From Boseongicola sp. H5 (lineage in GTDB: Bacteria; Pseudomonadota; Alphaproteobacteria; Rhodobacterales; Rhodobacteraceae): a stretch of 64,000 bases of DNA. A model generated the notes under the pieces. It worked only from the letters and a program-made list of their open reading frames with translations. It was not told the origin of the DNA and ran no database searches. This document shows, piece after piece, positions 7,842 to 16,945 of the stretch. The stretch covers positions 1-64,000 of the forward strand of contig JACNMN010000012.1 of assembly GCA_020622165.1 (NCBI GenBank), written 5' to 3'. The stretch's first letter is position 1, and each line of letters starts with the position of its first letter. A program made the position numbers and the translations under genes.

Positions 7842-8792
7842 ATGGCCAAGGCATTCGCATCGCAAGGCGACATGACGGAAAAGAAGATCAGCTTCACCGA
7901 GGTGGGCGAAGGGCTTTACGCCTTCACCGCCGAGGGCGATCCGAATTCCGGCGTCATCATCGGCGACGAGTCCGTGATGATCATCGAGGCGCAGGCGACG
8001 CCGCGGCTGGCGAAGAAGGTCATCGAATGCGTTCGCTCGGTCACCGACAAGCCGATCAGCCATGTGGTGCTGACCCATTATCACGCCGTGCGCGTGCTGG
8101 GCGCGTCGGCCTATGGCGCCGATCAGATCATCATGTCCGACACCGCCCGCGCGATGGTGGTGGAACGCGGGCAGGAGGACTGGGACAGCGAGTTTCAGCG
8201 CTTCCCGCGTCTGTTCGAAGGGCATGAGAGCATCCCCGGCCTGACCTGGCCCACCACCACCTTTTCCGAAAGCATGACCGTCTATCTGGGCAACCGCCGG
8301 GTCGATATCATGCATCTGGGCCGCGCCCACACGGCGGGCGACGCGGTGATCTGGGTCCCGGATCAGGAGGTGATGTTCACCGGCGATATCGTGGAGTACC
8401 ACTCGGCCTGCTACTGCGGCGACGGGCATTTCAGCGACTGGGGCGAGACGCTCGGCAACATCGCGTCCTTCCAGCCGCGCAGCATCGCGCCGGGGCGCGG
8501 TGACGCGCTGGTCGGCCCCGAAATGGTGGAGGCCGCCATTCGAAACACGTCCGATTTTGTCATGTCGACCTATGCGCCCGCCGCCAGGGTTGCGGCGCGC
8601 GGCGGCACCCTGAAGGAAGCCTGGGACGCGGTCCGCGCCGCATGCGATCCGAAATTCGCCGATTACGCGATCTACGAGCACTGCCTGCCCTTCAATGTCG
8701 CCCGCGCCTATGACGAAGCGCGCGGGCTGGATACGCCGCGCATCTGGACGGCGGAGCGGGACCTGAAGATGTGGGAGGAATTGCAGGGATGA
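7842..8792 (+). CDS. MBL-fold metallo-hydrolase with altered metal motif
   Basis: A 316-residue metallo-beta-lactamase-fold protein starting four bases after the VOC gene. The fold markers are present: GVIIGDESVMIIEAQATP, the first metal loop at residues 78-84, GRAHTAGD and FTGDIV. The first loop reads T-H79-Y-H81-A-V83-R84 where the canonical motif is H-x-H-x-D-H, so two usual ligands of the second metal site are missing. I believe this variant recurs in homologues from aromatic-degradation clusters, so it may be a mononuclear or differently acting subfamily. Reaction unknown. Confidence 0.88.
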   Translation: MAKAFASQGDMTEKKISFTEVGEGLYAFTAEGDPNSGVIIGDESVMIIEAQATPRLAKKVIECVRSVTDKPISHVVLTHYHAVRVLGASAYGADQIIMSDTARAMVVERGQEDWDSEFQRFPRLFEGHESIPGLTWPTTTFSESMTVYLGNRRVDIMHLGRAHTAGDAVIWVPDQEVMFTGDIVEYHSACYCGDGHFSDWGETLGNIASFQPRSIAPGRGDALVGPEMVEAAIRNTSDFVMSTYAPAARVAARGGTLKEAWDAVRAACDPKFADYAIYEHCLPFNVARAYDEARGLDTPRIWTAERDLKMWEELQG

Positions 8793-9319
8793 GCGTTGCC
8801 TATTTCCGGTCGCTGGCCCGGAACAACGCCTGGGCCAACGCGACGCTTTTCGAAACGGTCTGCGCCCTGCCGAAGGGGGTCTACCACAGGGAATTCCCAA
8901 GCTTCTTCGGCACGCTCGCGCGGACGCTGAACCATATCTACGAGGTCGATCTGTACTATATCGACGCCCTTCTCGGCGGCGGGAAGGGACGCGCGGTCTT
9001 CCGGCGCGAGGATATCGACGAACCCTTCGCCCTTGCGGCGGCGCAGAGAGAGGCCGACGCCGCGCTGATCGCGGCCTGCGATGGCCTTGCCGATGCCGAT
9101 CTGCCGCGCAGCGTGACCGTCGAACGCCCCGACGGCCCGTCGCAGGAGCGCACCGATCACCTTCTTCTGCATCTGTTTCAGCATCAGATCCACCATCGCG
9201 GGCAGGTCCATGCGCTGTTGAGCCAGGCAGGGGTCGCCCCGCCGCAGCTTGATGAGTTCTTCCTCGTCTGGGACCGCGCGGAAACCGCGAAACCCTATTG
9301 GAAGGACGGCACAGAATGA
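8789..9319 (+). CDS. DinB-family protein
   Basis: A 176-residue four-helix DinB/YfiT-like protein. N-terminal YFRSLARNNAWANATLFETV, TLNHIYEVD (metal-ligand His) and the C-terminal HLFQHQIHHRGQVHALLSQ are the family's three metal-ligand regions. DinB proteins include thiol-dependent transferases and isomerases such as mycothiol-dependent maleylpyruvate isomerase, so a role on a maleyl-type intermediate is conceivable. ATG overlaps the MBL stop (ATGA). Confidence 0.88.
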   Translation: MSVAYFRSLARNNAWANATLFETVCALPKGVYHREFPSFFGTLARTLNHIYEVDLYYIDALLGGGKGRAVFRREDIDEPFALAAAQREADAALIAACDGLADADLPRSVTVERPDGPSQERTDHLLLHLFQHQIHHRGQVHALLSQAGVAPPQLDEFFLVWDRAETAKPYWKDGTE

Positions 9320-10941
9320 CCCAGTCCCGATACCGCCTCGCCTTCGAGCTTTACCCGTATCGGAAGGTCGCGGCGCAGGATGCGCCGGTGCCTGAACGCC
9401 ACCCGATCGTCGTTGTCGGCGCGGGCCCGATCGGCATTGCGACCGCGCTGGATCTTGCGCAGCGGGGTCAGCCGGTGCTGGTGCTCGACGATCACGAAGG
9501 CATCGGCGAAGGCTCCCGCGCGATCTGTTTCTCGCAACGCTGTCTTGAAATCGCGGACAGGCTCGGCTGCGGTGCCGCAATGGTGGAAAAGGGCGTTGTC
9601 TGGAGCGTGGGAAAGGTGTTCCACGGAGATGACCGCGTGTTCGAGTTCAATCTGCAACCCGAGGCCGGCCACAAGAACCCCGCGTTCATCAACCTGCAGC
9701 AGCCCTATTTCGAGAAGTTCCTGATCGATCAGGTCCGCGCCGAGCAGGACAGGGGGCTGGAAATCGAGATCCGCGGCCGGAACCGGGTCACGGCGCTGGA
9801 GGACCGGGGCGATTGCATCGCGCTGTCGGTCGACACGCCGGACGGCCCCTATAGTCTTCATGCCGACTGGCTGATTGCCTGCGACGGCGCACGGTCTCCG
9901 CTGCGCGAGATGATGGGGCTGGGTTTCGAGGGCCGCGTGTTTGAAGACAACTTCCTCATCGCCGACGTGAAGATGACCGCCGATTTCCCGACCGAACGCT
10001 GGTTCTGGTTCGAACCGCCCTTCAAGGATGCCGGGCAGTCCGCGCTGCTGCACAAGCAGCCCGACGATATCTGGCGGATCGACTTCCAGCTTGGCTGGGA
10101 TATCGACCGCGAAAAGGAACTGGACGAGGCGAATATCCGCGCCCGCGTCGATGCGATGCTGGGGCCGGAGGCGCAATACGAGCTGGAATGGACCTCCATC
10201 TACACGTTCCAGTGCCGCCGGATGGAACGGTTCCGCCATGGTCGCGTGATGTTTGCCGGCGATGCGGCGCATCAGGTCTCGCCATTCGGCGCACGCGGCG
10301 CGAATTCGGGGATGCAGGATGCCGAGAACCTTGCCTGGAAGCTGGATCTCGTGATCCGCGGGCTGGCCCCCGAGCATCTGCTAGACACCTATTCCGAAGA
10401 GCGGGTTTTCGGGGCCGACGAGAACATCCTGAACTCGACCCGGGCGACCGATTTCATAACCCCCAAAACCGAGATCAGCACGCTGTTCCGCAATGCGGTC
10501 CTGACACTGGCGCACATGCACGCTTTTGCAAGGCCTCTGGTCAATTCCGGCCGCCTGTCCGTACCTTGCGTCTATGACGGTCTGTCCCTGACGGGGGAGG
10601 ATCGGCTGGCCGGCGCCCCCGCCCGCACCCGCCCGGGCGCGCCGTGTGTGGACGCGCCCTTGCGCGACGGGTTTCTGCTGGACGCGCTCGGCTCGGGCTT
10701 CACCCTTCTGGCGCTCAACACCGACGCGCCGCAAACATTTTCCGAAGCCGGTCTCGACGTTGCCCAGCTGGCGCTTGGGGCCGACGACGACCCGACCGGC
10801 GCGCTGTCCGCGCGCTATCTGGGCCAGGCCGGCGCGGCCGTATACCTCATCCGGCCCGATCAGCATGTGGTCGCCCGCTGGCCTGCCTTCGACGAGACCG
10901 CCACCCGCGCGGCGCTGCGCCGCGCCACAGGACAGGAGTAA
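9316..10941 (+). CDS. FAD-dependent aromatic monooxygenase (MhpA/PheA group)
   Basis: A 541-residue class A flavoprotein hydroxylase. Dinucleotide motif IVVVGAGPIGIATALDLAQR near residue 32, DG motif (ACDGARSPLREM) near 195, and GD motif RVMFAGDAAHQVSPFGARG near 312. The length and C-terminal thioredoxin-like extension match MhpA-type hydroxylases of 3-hydroxyphenyl compounds. Here it probably hydroxylates a phenol that feeds ring cleavage and then fumarylacetoacetase; 3-hydroxyphenylacetate to homogentisate is one option. Substrate not determinable. Start overlaps the DinB stop by four bases. Confidence 0.9.
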   Translation: MTQSRYRLAFELYPYRKVAAQDAPVPERHPIVVVGAGPIGIATALDLAQRGQPVLVLDDHEGIGEGSRAICFSQRCLEIADRLGCGAAMVEKGVVWSVGKVFHGDDRVFEFNLQPEAGHKNPAFINLQQPYFEKFLIDQVRAEQDRGLEIEIRGRNRVTALEDRGDCIALSVDTPDGPYSLHADWLIACDGARSPLREMMGLGFEGRVFEDNFLIADVKMTADFPTERWFWFEPPFKDAGQSALLHKQPDDIWRIDFQLGWDIDREKELDEANIRARVDAMLGPEAQYELEWTSIYTFQCRRMERFRHGRVMFAGDAAHQVSPFGARGANSGMQDAENLAWKLDLVIRGLAPEHLLDTYSEERVFGADENILNSTRATDFITPKTEISTLFRNAVLTLAHMHAFARPLVNSGRLSVPCVYDGLSLTGEDRLAGAPARTRPGAPCVDAPLRDGFLLDALGSGFTLLALNTDAPQTFSEAGLDVAQLALGADDDPTGALSARYLGQAGAAVYLIRPDQHVVARWPAFDETATRAALRRATGQE

Positions 10942-10945
10942 CCGG

Positions 10946-11128
10946 ATGGCCCTGACTCTTCAGCCCAACATCCCCGATCAGGACGGGTTCTATCAGGAAT
11001 TGCTGGCCGTCCATGACGGCCTCGACAAGGCCGAAAGCGATGCGCTGAATGCGCGGCTGATCCTGATCCTGTGCAACCATATCGGTGACCGCGAGGTGAT
11101 CGCCGCGGCGCTCAGGGCCGCGAAATGA
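10946..11128 (+). CDS. DUF2783 small protein
   Basis: A 60-residue protein (MALTLQPNIPDQDGFYQELL..., NHIGDREVIAAALRAA) matching the small DUF2783 family that regularly follows this type of FAD monooxygenase. It has a GACAGGAGTAACC leader with a good ribosome site. Function unknown; a monooxygenase accessory or stabilising role is inferred from the constant pairing. Confidence 0.8.
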   Translation: MALTLQPNIPDQDGFYQELLAVHDGLDKAESDALNARLILILCNHIGDREVIAAALRAAK

Positions 11129-11751
11129 GCGAGACGCTGCTGTATGATTACCCGCGTTCCTCGGCCAGCTACCGGGTCCGGATCGCGCTCAACCTTGCGG
11201 GCATCACGTATCGCACCGTCCGCGTCGATCTGCTGGCAAAGCAGCACAAGTCCGACGAGCATCTGGCGCGCAACCCGCAAGGCCTGGTCCCTGTCCTCCA
11301 GATTGACGGCCACCGGCTGACCCAGTCGCTTGCGATCTTCGACTATCTCGATCAGACACGCGATCTGGGCTTCTTGCCGAAAGAGCCCGCGGCGCGCGCC
11401 AAGGCGCAGGCGCTGGCCCATGTGCTCGCCGTCGATGTGCACCCGGTTTGCAACCTGTCGGTAGTGACACATGCCACCGGCGGTCAGGACCCCGCGCGCA
11501 GCGATTGGATGCGCCATTTCATCCGGCCCGGGCTGCTGGCGTTCGAAGCCTTGCTTGGCGACTTCACCCAGGCGCCCTTCACCATCGGTCCCCGGCCTTC
11601 CCTGCCCGATCTGTGCCTGATTCCGCAGCTTTACAACGCGGATCGATGGGGTGTGGATTATGCCGATTGCGCCCGTATCCGCGCGGTCAGGGCGGCCTGT
11701 GCGGCACATCCCGCCTTTACCGCCGCTGCGCCGGACACGACCGGACCCTGA
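11125..11751 (+). CDS. maiA: maleylacetoacetate isomerase (zeta-class GST)
   Basis: A 208-residue zeta-class glutathione transferase converting maleylacetoacetate to fumarylacetoacetate, the step before FahA. Motifs: YDYPRSSASYRVRIALNLAG at the N-terminus, NPQGLVPVLQIDGHRLTQSLAI in the thioredoxin domain and DLCLIPQLYNADRWGVD in the helical domain. The zeta signature SSCxxRVR reads S12-S13-A14-S-Y-R-V-R, so the usual Cys is Ala; the catalytic Ser is kept. Overlaps the DUF2783 stop (ATGA) and ends the operon. Confidence 0.92.
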   Translation: MSETLLYDYPRSSASYRVRIALNLAGITYRTVRVDLLAKQHKSDEHLARNPQGLVPVLQIDGHRLTQSLAIFDYLDQTRDLGFLPKEPAARAKAQALAHVLAVDVHPVCNLSVVTHATGGQDPARSDWMRHFIRPGLLAFEALLGDFTQAPFTIGPRPSLPDLCLIPQLYNADRWGVDYADCARIRAVRAACAAHPAFTAAAPDTTGP

Positions 11752-11903
11752 AGAAACGGCACCGGCGCCCCGTCGCGTTCAAGCGTGGGGCTGGTGGCGA
11801 CCATCCCCTCCACGGGGCTTTACGCTAAGGCAAGCGGGCGGCATACTTTCAACGCCTGTGACCGGCATCAAGACCGGCGCGGGCCTCAGGGAGGACGCGC
11901 CCG

Positions 11904-12842
11904 ATGATCCGGGAAACACCATTCGAAAAATGGTATGATGACCTGCATGCGATCTGCGGGGCCTATGACGGCGTGCCGCAGCGTGGCCAGCGGGCCGTCA
12001 AGGGCCGGATCGGGGTGCATGCGTTCGATCATCTGGACGTGGCGGATGTCTGGGGCGATGTCGCCAAGATCGAGCGGGACCGCGCCGGGATCAGACGCGA
12101 TGACAACGAATACATCTTCTTCGTGATCGAAATGTCGGGCACGCTTGCGGTCGATCACAACGAAACCCAATCGCGCCTTGCGCCTGGGGATGCCGTGCTG
12201 CTCGACAGCACCAAGGAGGGTGTGCTCCATCTGGCCGAGAACAGCAGCCGTCTGATGTCGGTCCACCTGCCCCGGCAGAGCTTTCTGAGCGAGCGTCGGC
12301 CGGGTGTGCACATCGGCAGGAAACTCGCTGCCACGACCCCCGTCGCCAGAACGCTGACCCGCCATTTCTTCCGCTTCTTCAACGAAAACGGCGCGGGCGA
12401 GCGTCAGGGCAACGCGTCGCTGCTCTATGACATGATCCATCTGGCCTTTTCGCGCCCGGAGGACGGGCTGGCGGGCATCACGCTGAGCGATGCGGCAAGC
12501 CGTTATGATCTGGCCCTTGATCTGATCGACACCCACCTGACCGCCGATTACCTGTCGCTTCCCTGGCTTGCCGGCCAGCTTGGCGTCTCGGAACGCCAGC
12601 TTCAGCGGCTGTTTCACGCCCATGAGACCAGCTTCATCGATCTGGTCCGGTCAAAACGCTATCGGTTCGTGACCGAACATCTGAACCACCTGCCTCATGT
12701 TCATGGCCGGATTTCCGACATTGCCTATCGGGCCGGGTTTCAGGACCTGTCGAATTTCAACCGGGGCTTCCGGGCCCGCTTCGGGATGAGCCCGCGCGAC
12801 TATCACCGGGGCCGCCGGACGGCCCCGCCCCACATGGCGTAA
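11904..12842 (+). CDS. AraC-family regulator, FeaR-like
   Basis: A 312-residue regulator with an N-terminal cupin-type ligand domain of the AraC_binding_2 kind (residues 40-190, e.g. GTLAVDHNETQSRLAPGDAV) and a C-terminal double HTH (residues 210-305, WLAGQLGVSERQLQRLFHAH, then DIAYRAGFQDLSNFNRGFRA). Overall layout matches FeaR, which activates phenylethylamine breakdown in E. coli. It is followed by acyl-CoA ligase, PQQ dehydrogenase and CoA-transferase genes on the same strand and is the likely activator of them. Ligand unknown. Confidence 0.9.
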   Translation: MIRETPFEKWYDDLHAICGAYDGVPQRGQRAVKGRIGVHAFDHLDVADVWGDVAKIERDRAGIRRDDNEYIFFVIEMSGTLAVDHNETQSRLAPGDAVLLDSTKEGVLHLAENSSRLMSVHLPRQSFLSERRPGVHIGRKLAATTPVARTLTRHFFRFFNENGAGERQGNASLLYDMIHLAFSRPEDGLAGITLSDAASRYDLALDLIDTHLTADYLSLPWLAGQLGVSERQLQRLFHAHETSFIDLVRSKRYRFVTEHLNHLPHVHGRISDIAYRAGFQDLSNFNRGFRARFGMSPRDYHRGRRTAPPHMA

Positions 12843-12934
12843 AATGCCGAGACTCCGGATTTCCTTCGCGGCACGATGGATATCCAACGGAGATCTGGCC
12901 CGGCGCGCCGCCCCGACAGATCAAGGAGAGTGAC

Positions 12935-14671
12935 ATGCACGAAGGCATTGCGCCTGCCCGGCAGGCCGAATTGGGTGTCGTGCCCGTGGGAAAGGCCCAT
13001 GTGACGGGCCGGACGGACGAACCGCTGATCGAACGGACCATCCCGGCACTTCTGGCCGACACGGTGGCGCGGTTCCGCGACCGCGAGGCGGTGGTGTTCC
13101 GCGCCCAGGGCATTCGCTGGACCTGGGGGGAGTTCGCGGCCCGCGTCGATGCGCTGGCCGGCGGGATGATGCGTCTGGGTCTTGCAAGGGGGGACCGCTG
13201 CGGGGTCTGGGCGCCCAACCGCTATGAATGGCTGTTGGCGCAATTCGCCACGGCGCGGATCGGCGTTATCCTGGTCAATATCAACCCGGCCTACCGCCTG
13301 CATGAGCTGGAATTCGCGCTGGCCAAGACCGGGTGCCGCGCGTTGATCCTGCCGGAACGGTTCAAGTCGTCGGAATATCTCGCCATGCTGCGCGTCGTGG
13401 CCCCCGAACTGGCCGAGGACGCGCCGGGCGAACTGGATGCCGCCAGCCTGCCCGATCTCCGCCACGTGATCGTGATGAGCGACACCCGCCATCCGGGGTG
13501 TTTCGGCTTCGCCGACGTCGAGGCGATGGGCGCGGAGGTGCCCGTTTGCGATCTGGACGCGCTCACCGCGACGCTCGACCGCCACGATCCGGTGAACATC
13601 CAGTTCACCTCGGGAACCACGGGCATGCCCAAGGGCGCCACGCTGACACATCGCAACATCGTCAACAATGCCCATTTCGTCACCGCCGCCATGAAGCTTT
13701 CCGAGGCCGACAGGCTGTGCATCCCGGTTCCGTTCTACCATTGTTTCGGCATGGTCATGGGCACGCTTGGCTGCGTGACGAAGGGCGCCGCGATGGTCGT
13801 TCCGGGTGAAGGGTTCGATCCGGTCGACACGCTTACCGCGGTGGCCGAAGAGGGCTGCACCGCGCTTTATGGCGTGCCCACGATGTTCGTCGGAATGCTG
13901 GAGCATCCGCGCTTTGCGGAGTTCGATCTGTCCAGCCTGCGCACCGGTATCATGGCCGGTGCCCCCTGCCCCATCGAGGTGATGAAACAGGTCCAGCGCG
14001 ACATGCACATGCACGAGGTGACCATCGCCTATGGCATGACCGAAACCAGCCCTGTGTCGTTCCAGTCCGACACCGATACCCCGCTCGACAAACGCGTCGG
14101 CTCGGTCGGGCGCATCCAGCCGCATCTGGAAGTGAAAATCGCCCGCGAGGACGGCTCCGTCGCGGATATCGGCGAACAGGGCGAGTTGATGACTCGCGGC
14201 TATTCGGTGATGCAGGGCTATTGGGACGAACCCGGCCGCACCGCCGAGGCCATCGACGAAGAAGGCTGGATGCATACCGGCGATCTGGCGACGATCGACG
14301 GGGAGGGGTATTGCAACATCACCGGGCGGGTGAAGGACATGATCCTGCGTGGCGGCGAAAACGTCTACCCGCGCGAGATCGAGGAGTTTCTCTATACGCA
14401 CCCGGATGTCAGCCAGGTGCAGGTCTTCGGGGTGCCCGATCACAAATACGGTGAAATCGTCGCTGCCTGGATTGTGCCGAAACCCGGCGCGACCCCGACC
14501 GAAGAGGGCATCCGCCAGTTCTGCCGCGATCAGATCGCCCATTTCAAGGTGCCCGCGCTGGTGCGCTTCAAACCCGAACTGCCGATGACCGTAACCGGCA
14601 AACCGCAGAAATTCGTCATGCGCGACGCCATGGTCGAGGAACTGGGGATCGATATCGAAAAGACCGCGTGA
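12935..14671 (+). CDS. AMP-forming acyl-CoA ligase (FadD-like)
   Basis: A 578-residue adenylate-forming enzyme that activates a carboxylic acid to its CoA thioester using ATP. P-loop-like motif FTSGTTGMPKGATLTHRN near residue 223, the aromatic pocket motif IAYGMTETSPVSF near 365, and the C-terminal GRVKDMILRGGENVYPREIE hinge plus catalytic Lys region near VTGKPQKF. AAGGAGAG seven bases before the ATG is a strong ribosome site. The substrate may be a medium-chain or aryl acid produced by the neighbouring alcohol oxidation system. Confidence 0.92.
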   Translation: MHEGIAPARQAELGVVPVGKAHVTGRTDEPLIERTIPALLADTVARFRDREAVVFRAQGIRWTWGEFAARVDALAGGMMRLGLARGDRCGVWAPNRYEWLLAQFATARIGVILVNINPAYRLHELEFALAKTGCRALILPERFKSSEYLAMLRVVAPELAEDAPGELDAASLPDLRHVIVMSDTRHPGCFGFADVEAMGAEVPVCDLDALTATLDRHDPVNIQFTSGTTGMPKGATLTHRNIVNNAHFVTAAMKLSEADRLCIPVPFYHCFGMVMGTLGCVTKGAAMVVPGEGFDPVDTLTAVAEEGCTALYGVPTMFVGMLEHPRFAEFDLSSLRTGIMAGAPCPIEVMKQVQRDMHMHEVTIAYGMTETSPVSFQSDTDTPLDKRVGSVGRIQPHLEVKIAREDGSVADIGEQGELMTRGYSVMQGYWDEPGRTAEAIDEEGWMHTGDLATIDGEGYCNITGRVKDMILRGGENVYPREIEEFLYTHPDVSQVQVFGVPDHKYGEIVAAWIVPKPGATPTEEGIRQFCRDQIAHFKVPALVRFKPELPMTVTGKPQKFVMRDAMVEELGIDIEKTA

Positions 14672-14737
14672 AGCGGCAGGCAAGACAAGGGGACTGACGG
14701 CACAGACATTCGAAACAGACCCGTAGGGAGGACCAAG

Positions 14738-16828
14738 ATGAGACATCTGTTGGGGGCGGCCTGCGCCCTGATGACGGCTGCGACCGTCCAGGCACAAACC
14801 ATCGACACGGAAAGCATCCGCGCCGCGGTTGGCGCGATCGACACGCAAGCCATCATCGACAATGATGCGCATGACAGGAACTGGCTGAATTACGGGCTGA
14901 ACTATGCGGAAACGCGGTTTTCCCAGCTCGACGGCATCAACACTGAAAACGTGGGTCAACTCGGTCTTGAATGGTCCTACAACCTGAACTCCACGCGCGG
15001 CGTGCAATCGACGCCGATCGTGGTGGATGGCGTGATGTATGTCACCGGGTCATGGTCCATCGTTCACGCGCTGGACGCGCTGACCGGAGAGCCGATTTGG
15101 GTCTACGACCCGCAGGTGCCGGGCGATTTCGGCGAACGGGGCTGTTGCGATGTGGTGAACCGGGGTGTCGCCGTCTATGACGGCATGGTGTTCGTCGGCG
15201 CGTTCGATGGCTATCTGCACGCCATCGATGCCGCGACGGGCGAACGCGTCTGGGTCACCGACACGATCGAAAACCGCGAGATGTCCTACACCATCACCGG
15301 CGCCCCAAGGGTGATCAACGGCAATGTGCTGATCGGCAATGGCGGCGCGGAATTCGGCGTGCGCGGCTATATCTCGGCCTATGACGCCGCAAGCGGGGAG
15401 ATGTCCTGGCGCTGGTATTCGGTGCCCGGAGATCCGAGCGAGCCGTTCGAGAACGCCTCGATGGAGATGGCCGCGGAAACATGGGATCCGTCCGCCGAAT
15501 ACTGGCTGGCCGGCGGTGGCGGAACGATCTGGGACGCCATGGCCTACGACCCGGATCTGAACCTGCTCTATGTGGGCACCGGCAACGGCTCACCCTGGAA
15601 CCAGCATCTGCGCAGCCCGGCCGGCGGCGACAACCTGTTCCTCGCCTCGATCGTCGCGCTGAACCCGGATACGGGCGAATATGTCTGGCACTACCAGAAC
15701 ACACCGGGCGACACCTGGGACTATACCTCGACCCAGCACATCATCCTCGCCGATCTGGAGATCGACGGAGAGATGCGCCAGATCCTGATGCAGGCCCCGA
15801 AAAACGGGTTCTTCTATGTGATCGACCGGGTCACGGGGGAGTTCATCTCAGCCGAACCGTTCGTGGAGGTCACCTGGGCCACCGGCTATGACGAAACCGG
15901 CCGCCCGATCGAGGCGGAGGGCGCACGCTCCCGCACAGAGCCGTGGGAAACGATCCCCTCCGCCTACGGCGCCCATAACTGGCACCCGATGAGCTTCAAC
16001 CCCGAAACGGGTCTGGTCTACATCCCGGCCCAGGGCGTCCCCCTGGTCCAGTCGACCGACCCGGCGTGGCAGCTCAACAGCCATCAACCGATGTCCACCA
16101 TGTCCGGCGTCGGCTGGAACCTCGGCTATCTGTTCAACGTGGTCGCACCGGAAGCCACGCCCTTTGGCCATCTTCTGGCCTGGGACCCGGTCGAACAGCG
16201 GGAGGTCTGGCGGGCGGAATACGTTTCCCCGTGGAATGGCGGCACCCTGACCACGGCGGGAAATCTGGTTTTCCAGGGCACCGCGGATGGCCGCTTCATG
16301 GCCTATGACGCCACGACCGGTCAGGCGCTCTGGCAAACACCGGTCACGTCGGGCGTGGTTGCGGCCCCTGCCACATGGGAACAAGACGGCCAGCAATATG
16401 TCACCATCGCGGTGGGCTGGGGCGGGGTCTATGGGCTGATGCAGAGAGCCACAGACCGCGTGGGTCCGGGCCGGGTCTTCACCTTCCGCGTCGGGGGCGA
16501 GACCCCGATGCCGGAGGCCGAAATCAGCGACCGGCTCGACCTTGTCGAGGGTGTGCCCTACGACCCCGAACATGTGGGGGAGGGGCTGGCGATCTATGTC
16601 TCCAACTGCCTGTTCTGCCACGGCGTTCCGGGCGTGAACAACGGCGGCGCGATCCCCAATCTGGGCTACTCCACCGCCCATACCCTGATCAACGCGCGCG
16701 CCTGGATCCTTGACGGCGCAGGCGTGGACAACGGCATGCCCAGCTTTGCGGACCGCCTGTCCGAAGAGGATGTTACGCGTCTTGTGGCGTTCATTCAGGG
16801 CACGGCCGACGCGGTGCGCCCGCAATAG
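14738..16828 (+). CDS. PQQ-dependent quinohemoprotein alcohol dehydrogenase
   Basis: A 696-residue periplasmic enzyme. Signal peptide to about residue 21 (MRHLLGAACALMTAATVQAQ), eight-bladed propeller with the vicinal-Cys motif RGCCDVVNRG near residue 136 and catalytic Asp328 in DTWDYTST. A C-terminal cytochrome c domain carries CLFCH near residue 625, so this is a type II quinohemoprotein. Position +2 after Asp328 is Thr, not the Asp found in lanthanide-dependent enzymes, so calcium is expected. Oxidises an alcohol or aldehyde and passes electrons to a soluble acceptor. A GGGAGGA site precedes the ATG. Confidence 0.93.
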   Translation: MRHLLGAACALMTAATVQAQTIDTESIRAAVGAIDTQAIIDNDAHDRNWLNYGLNYAETRFSQLDGINTENVGQLGLEWSYNLNSTRGVQSTPIVVDGVMYVTGSWSIVHALDALTGEPIWVYDPQVPGDFGERGCCDVVNRGVAVYDGMVFVGAFDGYLHAIDAATGERVWVTDTIENREMSYTITGAPRVINGNVLIGNGGAEFGVRGYISAYDAASGEMSWRWYSVPGDPSEPFENASMEMAAETWDPSAEYWLAGGGGTIWDAMAYDPDLNLLYVGTGNGSPWNQHLRSPAGGDNLFLASIVALNPDTGEYVWHYQNTPGDTWDYTSTQHIILADLEIDGEMRQILMQAPKNGFFYVIDRVTGEFISAEPFVEVTWATGYDETGRPIEAEGARSRTEPWETIPSAYGAHNWHPMSFNPETGLVYIPAQGVPLVQSTDPAWQLNSHQPMSTMSGVGWNLGYLFNVVAPEATPFGHLLAWDPVEQREVWRAEYVSPWNGGTLTTAGNLVFQGTADGRFMAYDATTGQALWQTPVTSGVVAAPATWEQDGQQYVTIAVGWGGVYGLMQRATDRVGPGRVFTFRVGGETPMPEAEISDRLDLVEGVPYDPEHVGEGLAIYVSNCLFCHGVPGVNNGGAIPNLGYSTAHTLINARAWILDGAGVDNGMPSFADRLSEEDVTRLVAFIQGTADAVRPQ

Positions 16829-16849
16829 GCCCGCGCCGACCGCGATCCG

Positions 16850-16880
16850 GCCCCGCCCGGCACCTGCCCGGCGGGGCTTC
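16850..16880 (+). terminator. hairpin after the PQQ dehydrogenase gene
   Basis: Stem GCCCCGCC (16850-16857) pairs with GGCGGGGC (16870-16877) across a 12-base loop, followed by TTC. It lies 22 bases after the stop. There is no long T-run, so termination may be partial and the hairpin may mainly protect the upstream message. Confidence 0.5.
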
Positions 16881-16945
16881 CTCTCTGGCCAATCCGCGGC
16901 AGTTCGGCCAGTCTGGGATCAGGCGTTCAGAAGTGGAGTTGAAAG

